From Ramlibacter agri (GTDB taxonomy: Bacteria; Pseudomonadota; Gammaproteobacteria; Burkholderiales; Burkholderiaceae_C), in the NCBI RefSeq assembly GCF_012927085.1, contig NZ_JABBFX010000003.1:1116001-1180000 (forward strand): 64,000 bases of DNA, given 5' to 3'. The notes under the pieces were generated by a model. The model saw only the letters and a list, made by a program, of their open reading frames with translations, did no database searches and had not been told where the DNA came from. A program made the position numbers and the translations under genes. Shown here in pieces: positions 35,183 through 44,618 of this stretch (positions are counted from its first letter, which is position 1; each line of letters starts with the position of its first letter).

Positions 35183-35776
35183 ATGGACACAGTGCAGGCG
35201 GAAATTGCCGCGACCGCCGCCCGGCTGGTGGTGGAAGAGGGCCTGGAATACGGCCCGGCCAAGAAGCGGGCGGTGAAGGAGCTGGGGCTGCCCACGCGGG
35301 CGGGCCTGCCGGACAACGACCAGGTCGAGGAAGCGGTGCGCGAGTACATCGCCATCTTCCATGCCGACACCCAGCCCGTCGAACTGGCGGCCTTGCGGAA
35401 GCTGGCGCTCACGTGGATGGAGCGGCTGCAGGAGTTCCGGCCCTACCTGGGCGGGGCAGTCTGGCATGGCACGGCCACGCGGCTTTCGGACATCTACCTG
35501 CAGCTGTTCTGCGACGACCCCAAGTCTGCGGAGATCGCGCTGATCGACCACGAGGTCGATTACACGCCGCGCACGGTCACCGGCTTCAACGGCGATTCGG
35601 TGGAGGCCCTGAGCATCAGCTCCGTGAGCCGCGAACTGGGCGAGTCCATCGGCGTGCACCTGCTGGTGTACGACCACGACGATCTGCGGGGCGCCTTGCG
35701 GCGCGACAACCAGGGCCGCACGCCGCGCGGCGACATCAAGGCCGTGCGTGCGCTGGTGGAGGCAAGCCATGACTGA
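35183..35776 (+). CDS. Conserved-looking unknown protein upstream of a thioredoxin
   Basis: Not recognised. The 197-residue soluble product has a helical N-terminal third (QAEIAATAARLVVEEGLEYGPAKKRAVKELGL) and a mixed C-terminal part (GFNGDSVEALSISSVSREL, VHLLVYDHDDLRG). No signal peptide, membrane helix or cofactor motif is visible. CAGAAT ends 7 bases before the ATG, a weak relative of the hexamers seen before other starts. It overlaps the following thioredoxin gene by 8 bases, so the two are probably co-expressed. The divergent neighbour is the acyl-CoA ligase. Confidence 0.75.
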   Translation: MDTVQAEIAATAARLVVEEGLEYGPAKKRAVKELGLPTRAGLPDNDQVEEAVREYIAIFHADTQPVELAALRKLALTWMERLQEFRPYLGGAVWHGTATRLSDIYLQLFCDDPKSAEIALIDHEVDYTPRTVTGFNGDSVEALSISSVSRELGESIGVHLLVYDHDDLRGALRRDNQGRTPRGDIKAVRALVEASHD

Positions 35777-36320
35777 GACGACTGCCAACGAAATCGCCCA
35801 TCCCTCGCGGCGCGGACTGGTCGCCGGGGTCGCCGCCGTCGCGGCCCTTGCCGGCGCCGGCATCGCGTGGTGGCGCCTGCGCGAAGGCGACGTCGACGAG
35901 GCCGCGGTGGCTCATTTGTGGACGCTGGACTTCCGCACGCCGCAAGGCGCGAGCCTGCCCATGGCCGGTTTGAAAGGCAAGCCGCTGCTGGTGAACTTCT
36001 GGGCCACCTGGTGTCCGCCGTGCGTGGAAGAAATGCCGATGCTGGACGCCTTCTACCGCGAACATGCGGCGAAAGGCTGGCAAGTGATCGGCCTGGCCGT
36101 GGACCAACCGAGTGCGGTGCGGACTTTCCTGCAGCGGACGCCGGTGACTTTCCCGATCGGGCTGGCCGGCCTGGAGGGCACCGAGCTGTCGAAGAACCTG
36201 GGCAACGCCGTCGGCGGGCTGCCGTTCAGCGTCGTTTTCGGCGCCGATGGGCGAGTGCGGCAGCGTAGAATGGGGCGGGTCAGCCCGGCGGACCTGCAAG
36301 CCTGGTCCGCCTCGGCCTGA
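35769..36320 (+). CDS. TlpA-family thiol:disulfide protein
   Basis: Membrane-anchored periplasmic thioredoxin-like protein. The 183-residue product has an N-terminal signal anchor (RRGLVAGVAAVAALAGAGIAWW) with a twin Arg before it, then the thioredoxin fold with redox centre NFWATWCPPC followed by VEEMP, and the cis-Pro region GGLPFSVVF. This fits the TlpA/ResA group used for cytochrome or other periplasmic thiol reduction. ATG 35769 lies inside the end of the preceding gene. The DsbD-like electron donor is not in the window. Confidence 0.9.
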   Translation: MTETTANEIAHPSRRGLVAGVAAVAALAGAGIAWWRLREGDVDEAAVAHLWTLDFRTPQGASLPMAGLKGKPLLVNFWATWCPPCVEEMPMLDAFYREHAAKGWQVIGLAVDQPSAVRTFLQRTPVTFPIGLAGLEGTELSKNLGNAVGGLPFSVVFGADGRVRQRRMGRVSPADLQAWSASA

Positions 36321-36471
36321 GCTCCGCGCGGCGTTTGCCGCCGCTGGTTCCCGGTACCGCAGGACGGTGGCGCGTAAAACATTTAAACATCAAATCGCGC
36401 CAGAAGACCGAAGTAAGCGGATTTTGCTGTAAATTCGCGTCCTCTCATAAAACGAGGTGGAGAACCCTCCC

Positions 36472-36918
36472 ATGGACCTGCGCAAACTCAAGACGTTGAT
36501 CGACCTCGTGTCCGAATCGAACGTCTCCGAACTCGAGATCACGGAAGCCGAAGGCAAGGTCCGGATCGTCAAGGGCGGTCCGGCGATGGTGCATGCCGTC
36601 GCCCAGCCCCAGGTGCTGCCTGCCGCCGTGGCCGCGCCCGCGCTGGCCGCCGCGCCCGCGCCGGCCGTGCCCGAAGCGCCCGCGGGCCATACCGTCAAGT
36701 CGCCCATGGTGGGAACCTTCTATCGTGCCTCCGCGCCCGGCGCCAAGTCCTTCGTCGAGGTCGGCGCCCAGGTCAAGGAAGGCGACACGATCTGCATCAT
36801 CGAGGCGATGAAGATCCTCAACGAGATCGAAGCGGACAAGACTGGCACCGTCACCCAGATCCTGGTGGAGAACGGCCAGGCCGTCGAATACGGCCAGCCG
36901 CTGTTCATCATCGAATAA
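36472..36918 (+). CDS. accB: Biotin carboxyl carrier protein of acetyl-CoA carboxylase
   Basis: Carries biotin between biotin carboxylase and carboxyltransferase in the first step of fatty-acid synthesis. The 148-residue product has an N-terminal dimerisation part ([21 protein letters not shown]), an Ala/Pro linker, and a biotinyl domain with the acceptor Lys114 in EAMKI. Start ATG 36472 follows GGTGGAGAA. The 151-base gap upstream is AT-richer than average and may hold a promoter (TTGCTG at 36424, 16 bases, CATAAA), which is weak. In many relatives aroQ precedes accB; here a TlpA-like gene does. Confidence 0.96.
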   Translation: MDLRKLKTLIDLVSESNVSELEITEAEGKVRIVKGGPAMVHAVAQPQVLPAAVAAPALAAAPAPAVPEAPAGHTVKSPMVGTFYRASAPGAKSFVEVGAQVKEGDTICIIEAMKILNEIEADKTGTVTQILVENGQAVEYGQPLFIIE

Positions 36919-36920
36919 AG

Positions 36921-38270
36921 ATGTTCAAGAAAATCCTCGTCGCCAATCGAGGCGAGATTGCGTTGCGCATCCAGCGCGCGTGCAGCGAGTTGGGCGTCAA
37001 GGCCGTCATGGTCTACTCCGAGGCTGACCGCGAAGCCAAGTACGTGAAGCTCGCGGAAGAGGCCGTCTGCATCGGCCCCGCGCCCTCGCCCCTCAGCTAC
37101 CTGAACATGCCGGCCATCATCTCGGCGGCCGAAGTGACGGACGCCGAGGCCATCCACCCCGGCTACGGCTTCCTCTCGGAGAACGCCGATTTCGCCGAGC
37201 GGGTGGAAAAGAGCGGCTTCCAGTTCATCGGCCCGACGCCGGACAACATCCGCATGATGGGCGACAAGGTCTCGGCCAAGCAGGCCATGATCAAGGCCGG
37301 CGTGCCCTGCGTGCCCGGTTCCGAAGGCGAACTGCCGGACAACCCCGCCGAGATCCGCCGCATCGCCAAGGCCGTCGGCTACCCCGTGATCATCAAGGCG
37401 GCGGGCGGCGGCGGTGGCCGCGGCATGCGCGTGGTGCACACCGAAGCGGCGCTGATCAACGCGGTGCAGATGACGAAGGCCGAGGCCCAGGCCGCCTTCG
37501 GCAATCCCGCCGTGTACATGGAGAAGTTCCTCCAGAACCCGCGCCACATCGAGATCCAGGTGCTGGCCGACAAGTTCAAGAACGCGGTCTACCTGGGCGA
37601 GCGCGACTGCTCCATGCAGCGCCGCCACCAGAAGATCCTCGAGGAAGCGCCGGCCCCGGGCATCCCGCGCAAGCTGATCGAGAAGATCGGCGAGCGCTGC
37701 TCCGCCGCCTGCAAGAAGATCGGCTACCGCGGCGCGGGCACCTTCGAGTTCCTGTACGAGAACGGCGAGTTCTATTTCATCGAGATGAACACCCGCGTGC
37801 AGGTGGAGCACCCGGTGACCGAGCTCATCACCGGCATCGACATCGTCCGCACGCAGATCCAGGTGGCCGCCGGCGAGAAGCTGCCCTTCAAGCAGGGCGA
37901 CATCGTGCTGCGCGGGCACGCCATCGAATGCCGCGTGAACGCCGAGGACCCGTACAACTTCGTGCCTTCGCCGGGGCGCATCACGCTGTGGCACCAGCCC
38001 GGCGGCCCGGGCGTGCGCGTGGACTCGCACGTGTACAACAACTACTTCGTGCCGCCCAACTACGACTCGATGATCGGCAAGATCATCGTGCACGGCGACA
38101 CCCGCGAGCAGGCGCTGGCACGCATGCGCACGGCGCTGTCCGAGACGGTGGTGGAAGGCATCAAGACCAACATCCCGCTGCACCGCGAACTGATGGTCAA
38201 CGCGAAGTTCATGGCCGGTGGCACCAACATCCACTACCTGGAAGAGTGGTTGTCCCACCACAAACGCTGA
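36921..38270 (+). CDS. accC: Biotin carboxylase of acetyl-CoA carboxylase
   Basis: ATP-grasp enzyme that carboxylates biotin on AccB. The 449-residue product has [16 protein letters not shown] at the N terminus, the Gly-rich loop [33 protein letters not shown], and [16 protein letters not shown] with the metal ligands. It starts 3 bases after the accB stop and its TGA shares one base with the prmA ATG (TGATG), so the three genes form one unit. Confidence 0.97.
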   Translation: MFKKILVANRGEIALRIQRACSELGVKAVMVYSEADREAKYVKLAEEAVCIGPAPSPLSYLNMPAIISAAEVTDAEAIHPGYGFLSENADFAERVEKSGFQFIGPTPDNIRMMGDKVSAKQAMIKAGVPCVPGSEGELPDNPAEIRRIAKAVGYPVIIKAAGGGGGRGMRVVHTEAALINAVQMTKAEAQAAFGNPAVYMEKFLQNPRHIEIQVLADKFKNAVYLGERDCSMQRRHQKILEEAPAPGIPRKLIEKIGERCSAACKKIGYRGAGTFEFLYENGEFYFIEMNTRVQVEHPVTELITGIDIVRTQIQVAAGEKLPFKQGDIVLRGHAIECRVNAEDPYNFVPSPGRITLWHQPGGPGVRVDSHVYNNYFVPPNYDSMIGKIIVHGDTREQALARMRTALSETVVEGIKTNIPLHRELMVNAKFMAGGTNIHYLEEWLSHHKR

Positions 38271-39151
38271 TGTTCGAACTGCGCCTGCTGGCCCCCGAGG
38301 AACGCGTCGAAGCCGTCAGCGAGGCGCTGGACGCCCTCGACGCGCTCTCCATCTCGGTGGAGGACGCCGACGCCCAGACCCCGGCCGAACAGGCGCTGTT
38401 CGGCGAGCCCGGCATGCCGCCGCCCAAGGAGGGCTGGCAGCGTTCGCTGGTGGTGGCCCTGTTTGCCGAGGAGAAGCTCGCACGCGAAGCAGCCACGCTG
38501 CTGGAGCCGCAGGACTTCTTCGCCGGCTGCAAGCTGCTGGGCATCCAGCCGGTGCCCGACCAGGACTGGGTGCGGCTGACGCAATCGCAGTTCGAGCCGG
38601 TGGAGATCACGCCCAGCTTCTGGATCGTGCCGACCTGGCACGAGCCGCCGGCCGCGGCGCAGGAAGTGATCCGCCTGGATCCGGGCCTGGCCTTCGGCAC
38701 CGGCACGCATCCCACCACCCGCATGTGCCTGCGCTGGATCGCCAACCATGCGCCGCGCGGCCAGCGCGTGCTGGACTACGGCTGCGGCTCGGGCATCCTC
38801 GCCATCGGCGCGGCCAAGTTCGGCGCGAGCGATATCGACGCGGTCGACATCGACGAGGCGGCGGTGCGCTCCACCGAGGACAACGCCCGCGCCAACAGCG
38901 TGACGCTGAACGCGGGCCTGCCCGATCGCGCCGGCGGCAAGTACCAGACCGTGCTGGCCAACATCCTGGCCACGCCCTTGAAGGTGCTGGCGCCGCTGCT
39001 TGCGGCGCATGTGGCCCCGGGCGGCTCGCTGGTGCTGGCCGGCATCCTGTCGCGCCAGGCCGACGAACTGAAGGCGGCCTACGCCCCCTATTGCCAGCTG
39101 CAGGTGAGCGACGAAGAGGACGGCTGGATCCTCATGACGGCCGCCCTGTAA
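38270..39151 (+). CDS. prmA: Ribosomal protein L11 methyltransferase
   Basis: SAM-dependent methyltransferase that modifies ribosomal protein L11. The 293-residue product has an N-terminal substrate-recognition part (FELRLLAPEERVEAVSEAL), a linker with LAFGTGTHPTTRMCL, the SAM motif LDYGCGSGILAIGAAKFGA, and the NPPY-like loop as LANILATPL. This layout is diagnostic for PrmA. The start is fixed by the TGATG junction with accC. Confidence 0.95.
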   Translation: MFELRLLAPEERVEAVSEALDALDALSISVEDADAQTPAEQALFGEPGMPPPKEGWQRSLVVALFAEEKLAREAATLLEPQDFFAGCKLLGIQPVPDQDWVRLTQSQFEPVEITPSFWIVPTWHEPPAAAQEVIRLDPGLAFGTGTHPTTRMCLRWIANHAPRGQRVLDYGCGSGILAIGAAKFGASDIDAVDIDEAAVRSTEDNARANSVTLNAGLPDRAGGKYQTVLANILATPLKVLAPLLAAHVAPGGSLVLAGILSRQADELKAAYAPYCQLQVSDEEDGWILMTAAL

Positions 39152-39161
39152 CCGGCCACCC

Positions 39162-39167
39162 TACAAT
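39162..39167 (+). promoter_or_regulatory. TACAAT hexamer 9 bases before the DUF3426 gene
   Basis: TACAAT ends 9 bases before the ATG at 39177, in a 25-base gap after prmA. CCCGGGCTC between them is no ribosome site. No -35 match is seen. Confidence 0.35.
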
Positions 39168-39176
39168 CCCGGGCTC

Positions 39177-40313
39177 ATGAGCCTGACCACCAGCTGTCCC
39201 GCCTGCGGCACGACTTTCCGCGTCGTGCCCGACCAGCTGAAGATTTCCGAAGGCTGGGTGCGCTGCGGCCATTGCTCCGAGGTGTTCGACGCCACGGCCA
39301 ACCTCGCCGAGGAAGTGGTGGCGCCCGACGCGCCGGGCCCGGCTGCGCCCGCCCTGCCGCCGCAGCCGCCGGCCCTGGACGACGCCATTCGCGCGTGGGA
39401 GGCCACGGGCACGGCCGGCCTCAGCCAGCCCGCCAGCCTGTCCGGCCCGACCCCCGGCTTTGCAAGCAGCCCGGTGCCGCTGGCGCCACCGCCCGCGGCG
39501 ACCGTGCCGCCGCCGGCCCCGGTCACCGCCCCCGAGCCCGTCGCATCGGCTGCGGGCCCGCGTTCGCGGCCCATGCCGCTGGCGACGCTGGCCGGCTCGG
39601 CACGGCCCTCGCGCGACTTCCCCCTGGACAGCCAGGCGCCCGAACCCACCGAGCTGGACGAGCCTTTCGTGTTCCGCCGCTCCGACCTGCTGGAAAGCGA
39701 CGCCGGGCCCTCGGTCTATCCGCCCTCCGGCCCGCACATGGACAGCCGCCTGCCCTCGGAAGACGACGAGGAGGCCGAAGCCACGGCGCTGCGGGAGGTC
39801 TCCTTCGTGCGGCACGCGCGCCGCAAGGCCTTCTGGAAGCGCCCGCTGGTGCGCGTGTTCCTCACCCTGCTGCTGCTTGCGCTGGCCGCCCTGCTGGCGC
39901 TGCAATACGCCTGGCAGGAGCGCGACCGGCTCGCGCTGCTGCAGCCGCAGCTGCGGCCCGCGCTGGGCCTCATGTGCGAACGGCTGCACTGCACGCTGGG
40001 CCCGCCGCGGCAGATCGAATCGGTGGTGATCGACAGTTCCGGCTTCAACCGGCTGCGCAACGACACCTACAAGCTCAGCTTCGCGCTGCGCAACACCGCC
40101 CGCACGGACGTGGCCATGCCTTCGCTGGAGCTCACGCTCACCGACGCGCAGGACCAGCCGCTGCTGCGCCGCGTGCTGGCGCCCGCGGACCTGGGCGCGC
40201 GCGACGCCGCCATCGCCGCCGGCTCCGACTGGAGCGGCGCGGTGGGCATCGTGGTCAACACCAGCGGGGGCAGCCGGGTCGCCGGCTACCGCCTGCTGGC
40301 CTTCTATCCCTGA
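39177..40313 (+). CDS. Zinc-ribbon, DUF3426-type membrane protein
   Basis: Protein of unknown role with the MJ0042-type zinc finger and DUF3426 layout. In the 378-residue product four Cys (7, 10, 30, 33) form the N-terminal finger SCPACGTTFRV...VRCGHC. A long Pro/Ala-rich, probably disordered linker covers about 45-200, and one membrane helix lies near 227-246 (LTLLLLALAALLALQYAW). A beta-rich DUF3426 domain follows, with CERLHCTLGPPRQIES and SGFNRLRNDTYKLSFALRN. The finger would be cytoplasmic and the last domain periplasmic. Position between prmA and a PfkB kinase is common in related genomes as far as I recall. Confidence 0.88.
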   Translation: MSLTTSCPACGTTFRVVPDQLKISEGWVRCGHCSEVFDATANLAEEVVAPDAPGPAAPALPPQPPALDDAIRAWEATGTAGLSQPASLSGPTPGFASSPVPLAPPPAATVPPPAPVTAPEPVASAAGPRSRPMPLATLAGSARPSRDFPLDSQAPEPTELDEPFVFRRSDLLESDAGPSVYPPSGPHMDSRLPSEDDEEAEATALREVSFVRHARRKAFWKRPLVRVFLTLLLLALAALLALQYAWQERDRLALLQPQLRPALGLMCERLHCTLGPPRQIESVVIDSSGFNRLRNDTYKLSFALRNTARTDVAMPSLELTLTDAQDQPLLRRVLAPADLGARDAAIAAGSDWSGAVGIVVNTSGGSRVAGYRLLAFYP

Positions 40314-40336
40314 AACTTCCTCTTTCGAAAGACGCC

Positions 40337-41233
40337 ATGGCAGCAGTCATCTGCGGATCCCTTGCCTTCGACACCATCATGACCTTCGAAGGCCGCTTCG
40401 CCGAGCAGATCCTGCCGGACCAGCTGCACATCCTCAACGTGTCCTTCCTGGTGCCCTCGCTGCGGCGCGACTTCGGCGGCTGCGCCGGCAACATCGCCTA
40501 CAGCCTGAAGCTGCTGGGCGGCGAGCCGCTGCCCATGGGCGCGGTGGGCAACGACGGCACCGACTACCTGGTGCGCCTGCAGCAACTGGGGATCAGCACG
40601 GACTTCGTGCGCCAGGTGCAGGGCACCTACACCGCGCAGGCCATGATCATGACCGACCGCGACAACAACCAGATCACGGCCTTCCACCCGGGCGCGATGA
40701 TGAACGCGCACGAGGTGCAGGTCACGCCGCGCAGCGACATCAAGCTGGGCATGATCTCGCCGGACGGCCGCGAAGCCATGCTGCAGCACGCGGCGCAGTT
40801 CAAGGCGGCCGGCATCCCCTTCGTGTTCGACCCGGGCCAGGGCCTGCCGATGTTCGACGGTCCCGAGCTGGCGCGCTTCATCGAGCAGTCGACCTGGGTC
40901 ACCGTGAACGACTACGAAGGCAAGATGCTCAGCGAGCGCACCGGCTGGAGCAGCGCCGAGATCTCGAAGCGCACGCAGGGCCTGGTGGTCACGCTGGGCG
41001 GCGAGGGCTGCGAGGTGTGGATCAACGGCGAGAAGACCCACGTGCCGCCGGTGCAGGCCGCCGCGGTGGTGGACCCCACGGGCTGCGGCGACGCCTGGCG
41101 CGGCGCGCTGCTGTTCGGCCTGGAGCAGGGCTGGTCGCTGGCGAAGTGCGCGGCGCTGGGCAACCAGGTCGGCGCGATCAAGATCGCGAGCAGGGGGCCG
41201 CAGAACTATTCGCTTGAGGGGGTCCGGCGTTGA
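40337..41233 (+). CDS. PfkB-family carbohydrate/nucleoside kinase
   Basis: ATP-dependent sugar or nucleoside kinase. The 298-residue product starts VICGSLAFDTIMTF, has the first PfkB signature region DFGGCAGNIAYSLKLLGG and the second, DPTGCGDAWRGALLFG, with catalytic Asp252. The family's closest well-known members are adenosine kinase and ribokinase. The LNVSFLVPSLRRDFGG segment and the short length are adenosine-kinase-like, but the substrate is not certain. ATG 40337 follows GAAAGACGCC. It ends inside a short direct-repeat block. Confidence 0.88.
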   Translation: MAAVICGSLAFDTIMTFEGRFAEQILPDQLHILNVSFLVPSLRRDFGGCAGNIAYSLKLLGGEPLPMGAVGNDGTDYLVRLQQLGISTDFVRQVQGTYTAQAMIMTDRDNNQITAFHPGAMMNAHEVQVTPRSDIKLGMISPDGREAMLQHAAQFKAAGIPFVFDPGQGLPMFDGPELARFIEQSTWVTVNDYEGKMLSERTGWSSAEISKRTQGLVVTLGGEGCEVWINGEKTHVPPVQAAAVVDPTGCGDAWRGALLFGLEQGWSLAKCAALGNQVGAIKIASRGPQNYSLEGVRR

Positions 41234-41276
41234 GCGTTGAGCGTTGAGCGTCCACGCCCAACGCCAAACGCTCAAC
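41228..41276. repeat. Three GCGTTGA repeats with an inverted copy
   Basis: GCGTTGA occurs three times in tandem from 41228 to 41248, overlapping the kinase stop codon. AACGCTCAAC at 41267-41276 is the exact inverse of GTTGAGCGTT at 41229-41238 and again at 41236-41245. The hairpin lies between convergent genes and may terminate transcription from either side, though no T-run is present. Confidence 0.6.
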
Positions 41277-41278
41277 CC

Positions 41279-42049
41279 TCACCGCCGTGCGTGCGTGACG
41301 CCGCCGTCCACGACGAGCGTCTCGCCCAGCACGTAGTCCCCGGCCCGCGATGCCAGGAAGATCGCCGCGCCTGCCATGTCGTCGTCGTTGCCGATGCGCC
41401 CGGCGGGCACGTGCTTCGCGACCTCCTCGCCGTGGTCGCGCGCTTCCTTGTTCATCTCGGAGGCGAAGGGCCCGGGCGCGATCGCGCTCATCACGATGTG
41501 GTCCTGCGCCAGCCGCAGCGCCATGCGCCTGGTCAGGTGGATCAGGCCCGCCTTGCTGGCGCTGTACGAGTAGGTCTCCCACATGTTGACGGAGATGCCG
41601 TCGATCGAGGCGATGTTGATCACCTTGGCCGGCCGCTCCGGCCTTGCCGCGCGCTTCAGCGCTCCGTGCAGCGCCTGGGTCAGGAAGAAGGGCGTCTTCA
41701 TGTTCAGGTCCACCACCTTGTCCCAGCCCTTTTCCGGGAAGCTGTCGAAGCTCTCGCCCCAGGCAGCGCCGGCGTTGTTGACGAGGATGTCGAGGTGCGG
41801 CTCGCGCTTCTCGATCTCCGCGGCCAGCGCCTGCACGCCTTCCATGCCGGACACGTCGGCGGGCAGCGAGATGCAGGTGCCCAGCGCGGACAGCTCGCGC
41901 GCCGTCGCGTCGCAGGCTTGCGCCTTGCGCGCCGAGATGTAGACGCGCGCGCCCTGGCGCAGGTAGCCTGCCGCGATCATGCGGCCGATGCCGCGCGAGC
42001 CGCCGGTTACCAGCGCCACCCGGCCTTGCAGCGAGAAGAGGTCGTTCAT
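41279..42049 (-). CDS. Short-chain dehydrogenase/reductase
   Basis: NAD(P)-dependent classical SDR. The 256-residue product has the cofactor motif TGGSRGIGRMIAAG, NNAGAAWGE, the catalytic Ser in INIASIDG, the YSASKAG catalytic Tyr-Lys pair, and the late APGPFASEM. ATG 42049 with AAGGAG 6 bases upstream was chosen over a longer in-frame start at 42145. The C terminus (GETLVVDGGVTHARR) is typical of gluconate-5-dehydrogenase or 3-ketoacyl-reductase-like SDRs. Substrate unknown. Confidence 0.9.
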   Translation of the reverse strand: MNDLFSLQGRVALVTGGSRGIGRMIAAGYLRQGARVYISARKAQACDATARELSALGTCISLPADVSGMEGVQALAAEIEKREPHLDILVNNAGAAWGESFDSFPEKGWDKVVDLNMKTPFFLTQALHGALKRAARPERPAKVINIASIDGISVNMWETYSYSASKAGLIHLTRRMALRLAQDHIVMSAIAPGPFASEMNKEARDHGEEVAKHVPAGRIGNDDDMAGAAIFLASRAGDYVLGETLVVDGGVTHARR

Positions 42050-42162
42050 GGTCTGCTCCTTGTGCCGCGCACGATAGCGCCGAGGGTTCGGGGAGCCAAT
42101 CACCTGCATGACAGCATGGAAGCGCGCCGCTACCATCCGCCGCACGCAAGGAGGCGATCACG

Positions 42163-43599
42163 ATGTTGCGCCATGGCTTCGTTTCCCTCGCAGCGGCGGC
42201 CCTGCTGCTGGCCGGCTGCGCCGCGCGCTCGCCGAATGCGGGCGCGATCCTGCAGCAGGCCGACGCCACCATGGGCGGCGCGCAGTTGAGGACGCTGCGC
42301 TACGCCGGCAGCGGCACCGGCGCCACCTACGGCCAGGCCTACCTGCCGGGCGGCGACTGGCCGCGCATCACCATCCCTTCCTACACGCGCTGGGTCGACT
42401 ACGGCAATGCGGCGCTGCGCGAGGATTCGGTGCGCACGCGCGCCGAGCCCACCGGCGGTGGCGCGCTGCCGCCGCTGGGGACGGGCGAGCAGCGCACCTC
42501 CGCCTGGCTGCGCGGCGAGCAGGCCTGGAACGTCGCCAACAACCAGCCGGCGCCGGCGCCGGTGGCGCTGGACGCGCGCATCCACGACCTCTGGACCACG
42601 CCGCACGGCGCGGTGAAGGCGGCGCTGCGCCGGCCCGCCACCTTGCGCGACGAAGGCGGCGCGTCGGTCGTGGAGTTCGAGGAGCCGGGCCGCTTCAAGG
42701 CGAAGCTGTGGATCACGGACGGCCTGGTGCAGCGGATCGACTCGGTCGTGCCGAATCCGGTGACGGGCGACACGGCGGTGACCACGTTCTACAGCGGCTG
42801 GCGCGACTGGGCCGGCGTGCGCTTCCCCAGCCGCATCCAGCAGCGCCAGGGTGGTGGCGAGGTGCTGGACCTGGCCATCACCGAGGTGCAGGCCAATCCG
42901 CCGCTGGCGATCGAGGTGCCGCCGGGCATGAACTTCGCGGACCGGGTCGAGGTGCAGAAGGTCGCCGACGGCGTCTGGTTCCTGGGCGGCGGCTCGCACA
43001 ACAGCGTGCTGGTGGAATTCGCCGACCACCTGCTGCTGGTCGAAAGCCCGCTGTACGACGGCCGCGCGCAGGCCGTGCTGGCGGCCGCGAAGCAGCTGGC
43101 GCCCGGCAAGGAGGTGCGCTACGTGCTGGATTCGCACCACCACTTCGACCATGCAGGAGGGCTGCGCGCCGCGGCTGCTGCAGGCGCGACGCTGGTGGTC
43201 CACGAGCAGGCGCGGCCCTGGTTCGAGCGGGCGTTCGCGCAGGCGAACACGGTGCATCCCGATGCGCTGGGGCAGTCGGGGCGGCGAGCGAACTTCACCG
43301 GCGTCGCCGGCCAGCGCACCTTCAGCGACGGCCAGCGCACCTTGCAGGTGTTCACGATCGAAGGCAGCCCGCATGCGCAGGCCTTCATGATGGCGTGGCT
43401 GCCGCGCGAACGCCTGCTGGTGGAAGCCGATGCCTGGACACCGGGCCCGCCGAACGCGCCGCCGCCGGCGCGGCCGAACGTGCTGAACGTGAACCTGGTG
43501 GAGAACATCGAGCGGCTGAAGCTGGATGTCGACCGCATCCTGCCGCTGCACGGGCGGGTGGCGAGCTACGCGGAGTTGCGCGCAGCCGCCGGCCGCTGA
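42163..43599 (+). CDS. Metallo-beta-lactamase-fold lipoprotein
   Basis: Secreted lipoprotein with a C-terminal MBL hydrolase domain. The 478-residue product has a lipoprotein signal with lipobox LLAGC (Cys19), an N-terminal domain of about 240 residues of unknown fold, then the MBL domain: GVWFLGGGSHNSVLVEF, the metal motif HHHFDHAGG (HxHxDH), and LPLHGRVAS with a late His. One conserved MBL position (the His before the central Asp) is less clear. Substrate unknown. AAGGAGG before the ATG is a strong ribosome site. The gene stops one base before the end of the liv operon on the other strand. Confidence 0.85.
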   Translation: MLRHGFVSLAAAALLLAGCAARSPNAGAILQQADATMGGAQLRTLRYAGSGTGATYGQAYLPGGDWPRITIPSYTRWVDYGNAALREDSVRTRAEPTGGGALPPLGTGEQRTSAWLRGEQAWNVANNQPAPAPVALDARIHDLWTTPHGAVKAALRRPATLRDEGGASVVEFEEPGRFKAKLWITDGLVQRIDSVVPNPVTGDTAVTTFYSGWRDWAGVRFPSRIQQRQGGGEVLDLAITEVQANPPLAIEVPPGMNFADRVEVQKVADGVWFLGGGSHNSVLVEFADHLLLVESPLYDGRAQAVLAAAKQLAPGKEVRYVLDSHHHFDHAGGLRAAAAAGATLVVHEQARPWFERAFAQANTVHPDALGQSGRRANFTGVAGQRTFSDGQRTLQVFTIEGSPHAQAFMMAWLPRERLLVEADAWTPGPPNAPPPARPNVLNVNLVENIERLKLDVDRILPLHGRVASYAELRAAAGR

Positions 43600-43600
43600 A

Positions 43601-44617
43601 TCACTTCTTCGTGTTGCGGCGCTCGCGCCAGGCCAGCAGCTCGCCCACGATGCCCTTGCGGAAGGCCAGCACGCAGACGACGAAGATCACGCCGATGATC
43701 ACGGTGACCCACTCGCCGACCTTGTCGGCCAGCATGTCCTGCAGCGAGATCACCACGCCGGCGCCCACGACCGGGCCGAAGAAGGTGCCGACGCCGCCCA
43801 GCAGGCTCATCAGGATCACTTCGCCGGACATCGACCAGTGCACGTCGGTCAGCGTCGCGAACTTCATCACCAGCGTTTTCAGCGAGCCGGCGAGGCCCGC
43901 GAGCGAGGCCGACAGCACGAAGGCGAGCAGCTTGTAGCGGTCCACCTCGTAGCCGAGCGAGATGGCGCGCGGCTCGTTCTCGCGGATCATCTTCAGCACC
44001 TGGCCGAAGGGCGAGGTGACCACCCGCAGGATGCCCAGGAAGCAGCCCACGAAGATGGCGAGCACCAGGTAGTACATGACGCGGTCGTCGCCCAGCGGGA
44101 GCAGGCCGAACAGCTTGCCGCGCTCGACACCCTGCAGGCCGTCCTCGCCGCCGGTGAAGGGCGCCTGCAGGCAGAGGAAGAACACCATTTGCGACAGCGC
44201 CAGCGTGATCATCGCGAAGTAGATGCCCTGGCGGCGGATCGCCACCAGCCCGAACACCAGCCCGAGCACGGCGCCGGCGGCGGCGCCGGCCGCGAGGCCG
44301 AGTTCCGGCGTCCAGCCCTGCTGCTTGACCAGCCAGCCGGTGACGTAGGCCGAGAAGCCGAAGAAGGCGGCATGGCCGAAGGACAGCAGGCCGGTGAAAC
44401 CGAGCAGCAGGTTGAAGGCGCAGGCGAACAGCGCGAAGCACAGCAGCTTCATCACGAACACCGGGTACAGGCCGATCGCCGGGGCCAGCAGGGCCAGCAC
44501 CAGCAGCGCGAGGTAGGTGTAGCGCGCGGCCTTGCCGATGCCCGTGGATGCCTGCGCGGGCGCCTGCGGCGCACCCAGTTCCAGGTCTCCGGCGACGGAG
44601 GTGGAGGGCGTGGACAT
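43601..44617 (-). CDS. livM: Branched-chain amino-acid type ABC transporter permease LivM
   Basis: Inner-membrane permease of a LivFGHMK-type importer. The 338-residue product has about ten hydrophobic segments and family motifs LLLGFTGLLSFGHAAFFGFSAY, IRRQGIYFAMITLALSQM, and GGVGTFFGPVVGAGVV. It is the last gene of livG-livF-livK-livH-livM and starts one base after livH ends. Such systems carry branched-chain or other hydrophobic amino acids, amides, urea or aromatic acids; the substrate here is not known. Confidence 0.92.
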   Translation of the reverse strand: MSTPSTSVAGDLELGAPQAPAQASTGIGKAARYTYLALLVLALLAPAIGLYPVFVMKLLCFALFACAFNLLLGFTGLLSFGHAAFFGFSAYVTGWLVKQQGWTPELGLAAGAAAGAVLGLVFGLVAIRRQGIYFAMITLALSQMVFFLCLQAPFTGGEDGLQGVERGKLFGLLPLGDDRVMYYLVLAIFVGCFLGILRVVTSPFGQVLKMIRENEPRAISLGYEVDRYKLLAFVLSASLAGLAGSLKTLVMKFATLTDVHWSMSGEVILMSLLGGVGTFFGPVVGAGVVISLQDMLADKVGEWVTVIIGVIFVVCVLAFRKGIVGELLAWRERRNTKK

Positions 44618-44618
44618 G

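Noticed and set aside
36421..36460. A candidate accB promoter TTGCTG-16-CATAAA.
   Set aside because: Both hexamers are poor matches; mentioned only as a weak possibility in the accB entry.
41228..41276. GCGTTGA tandem repeats considered as a CRISPR or attachment site.
   Set aside because: Units are only 7 bases, have no spacers, no cas genes are present, and no integrase is near. A hairpin at the ends of convergent genes explains it better.
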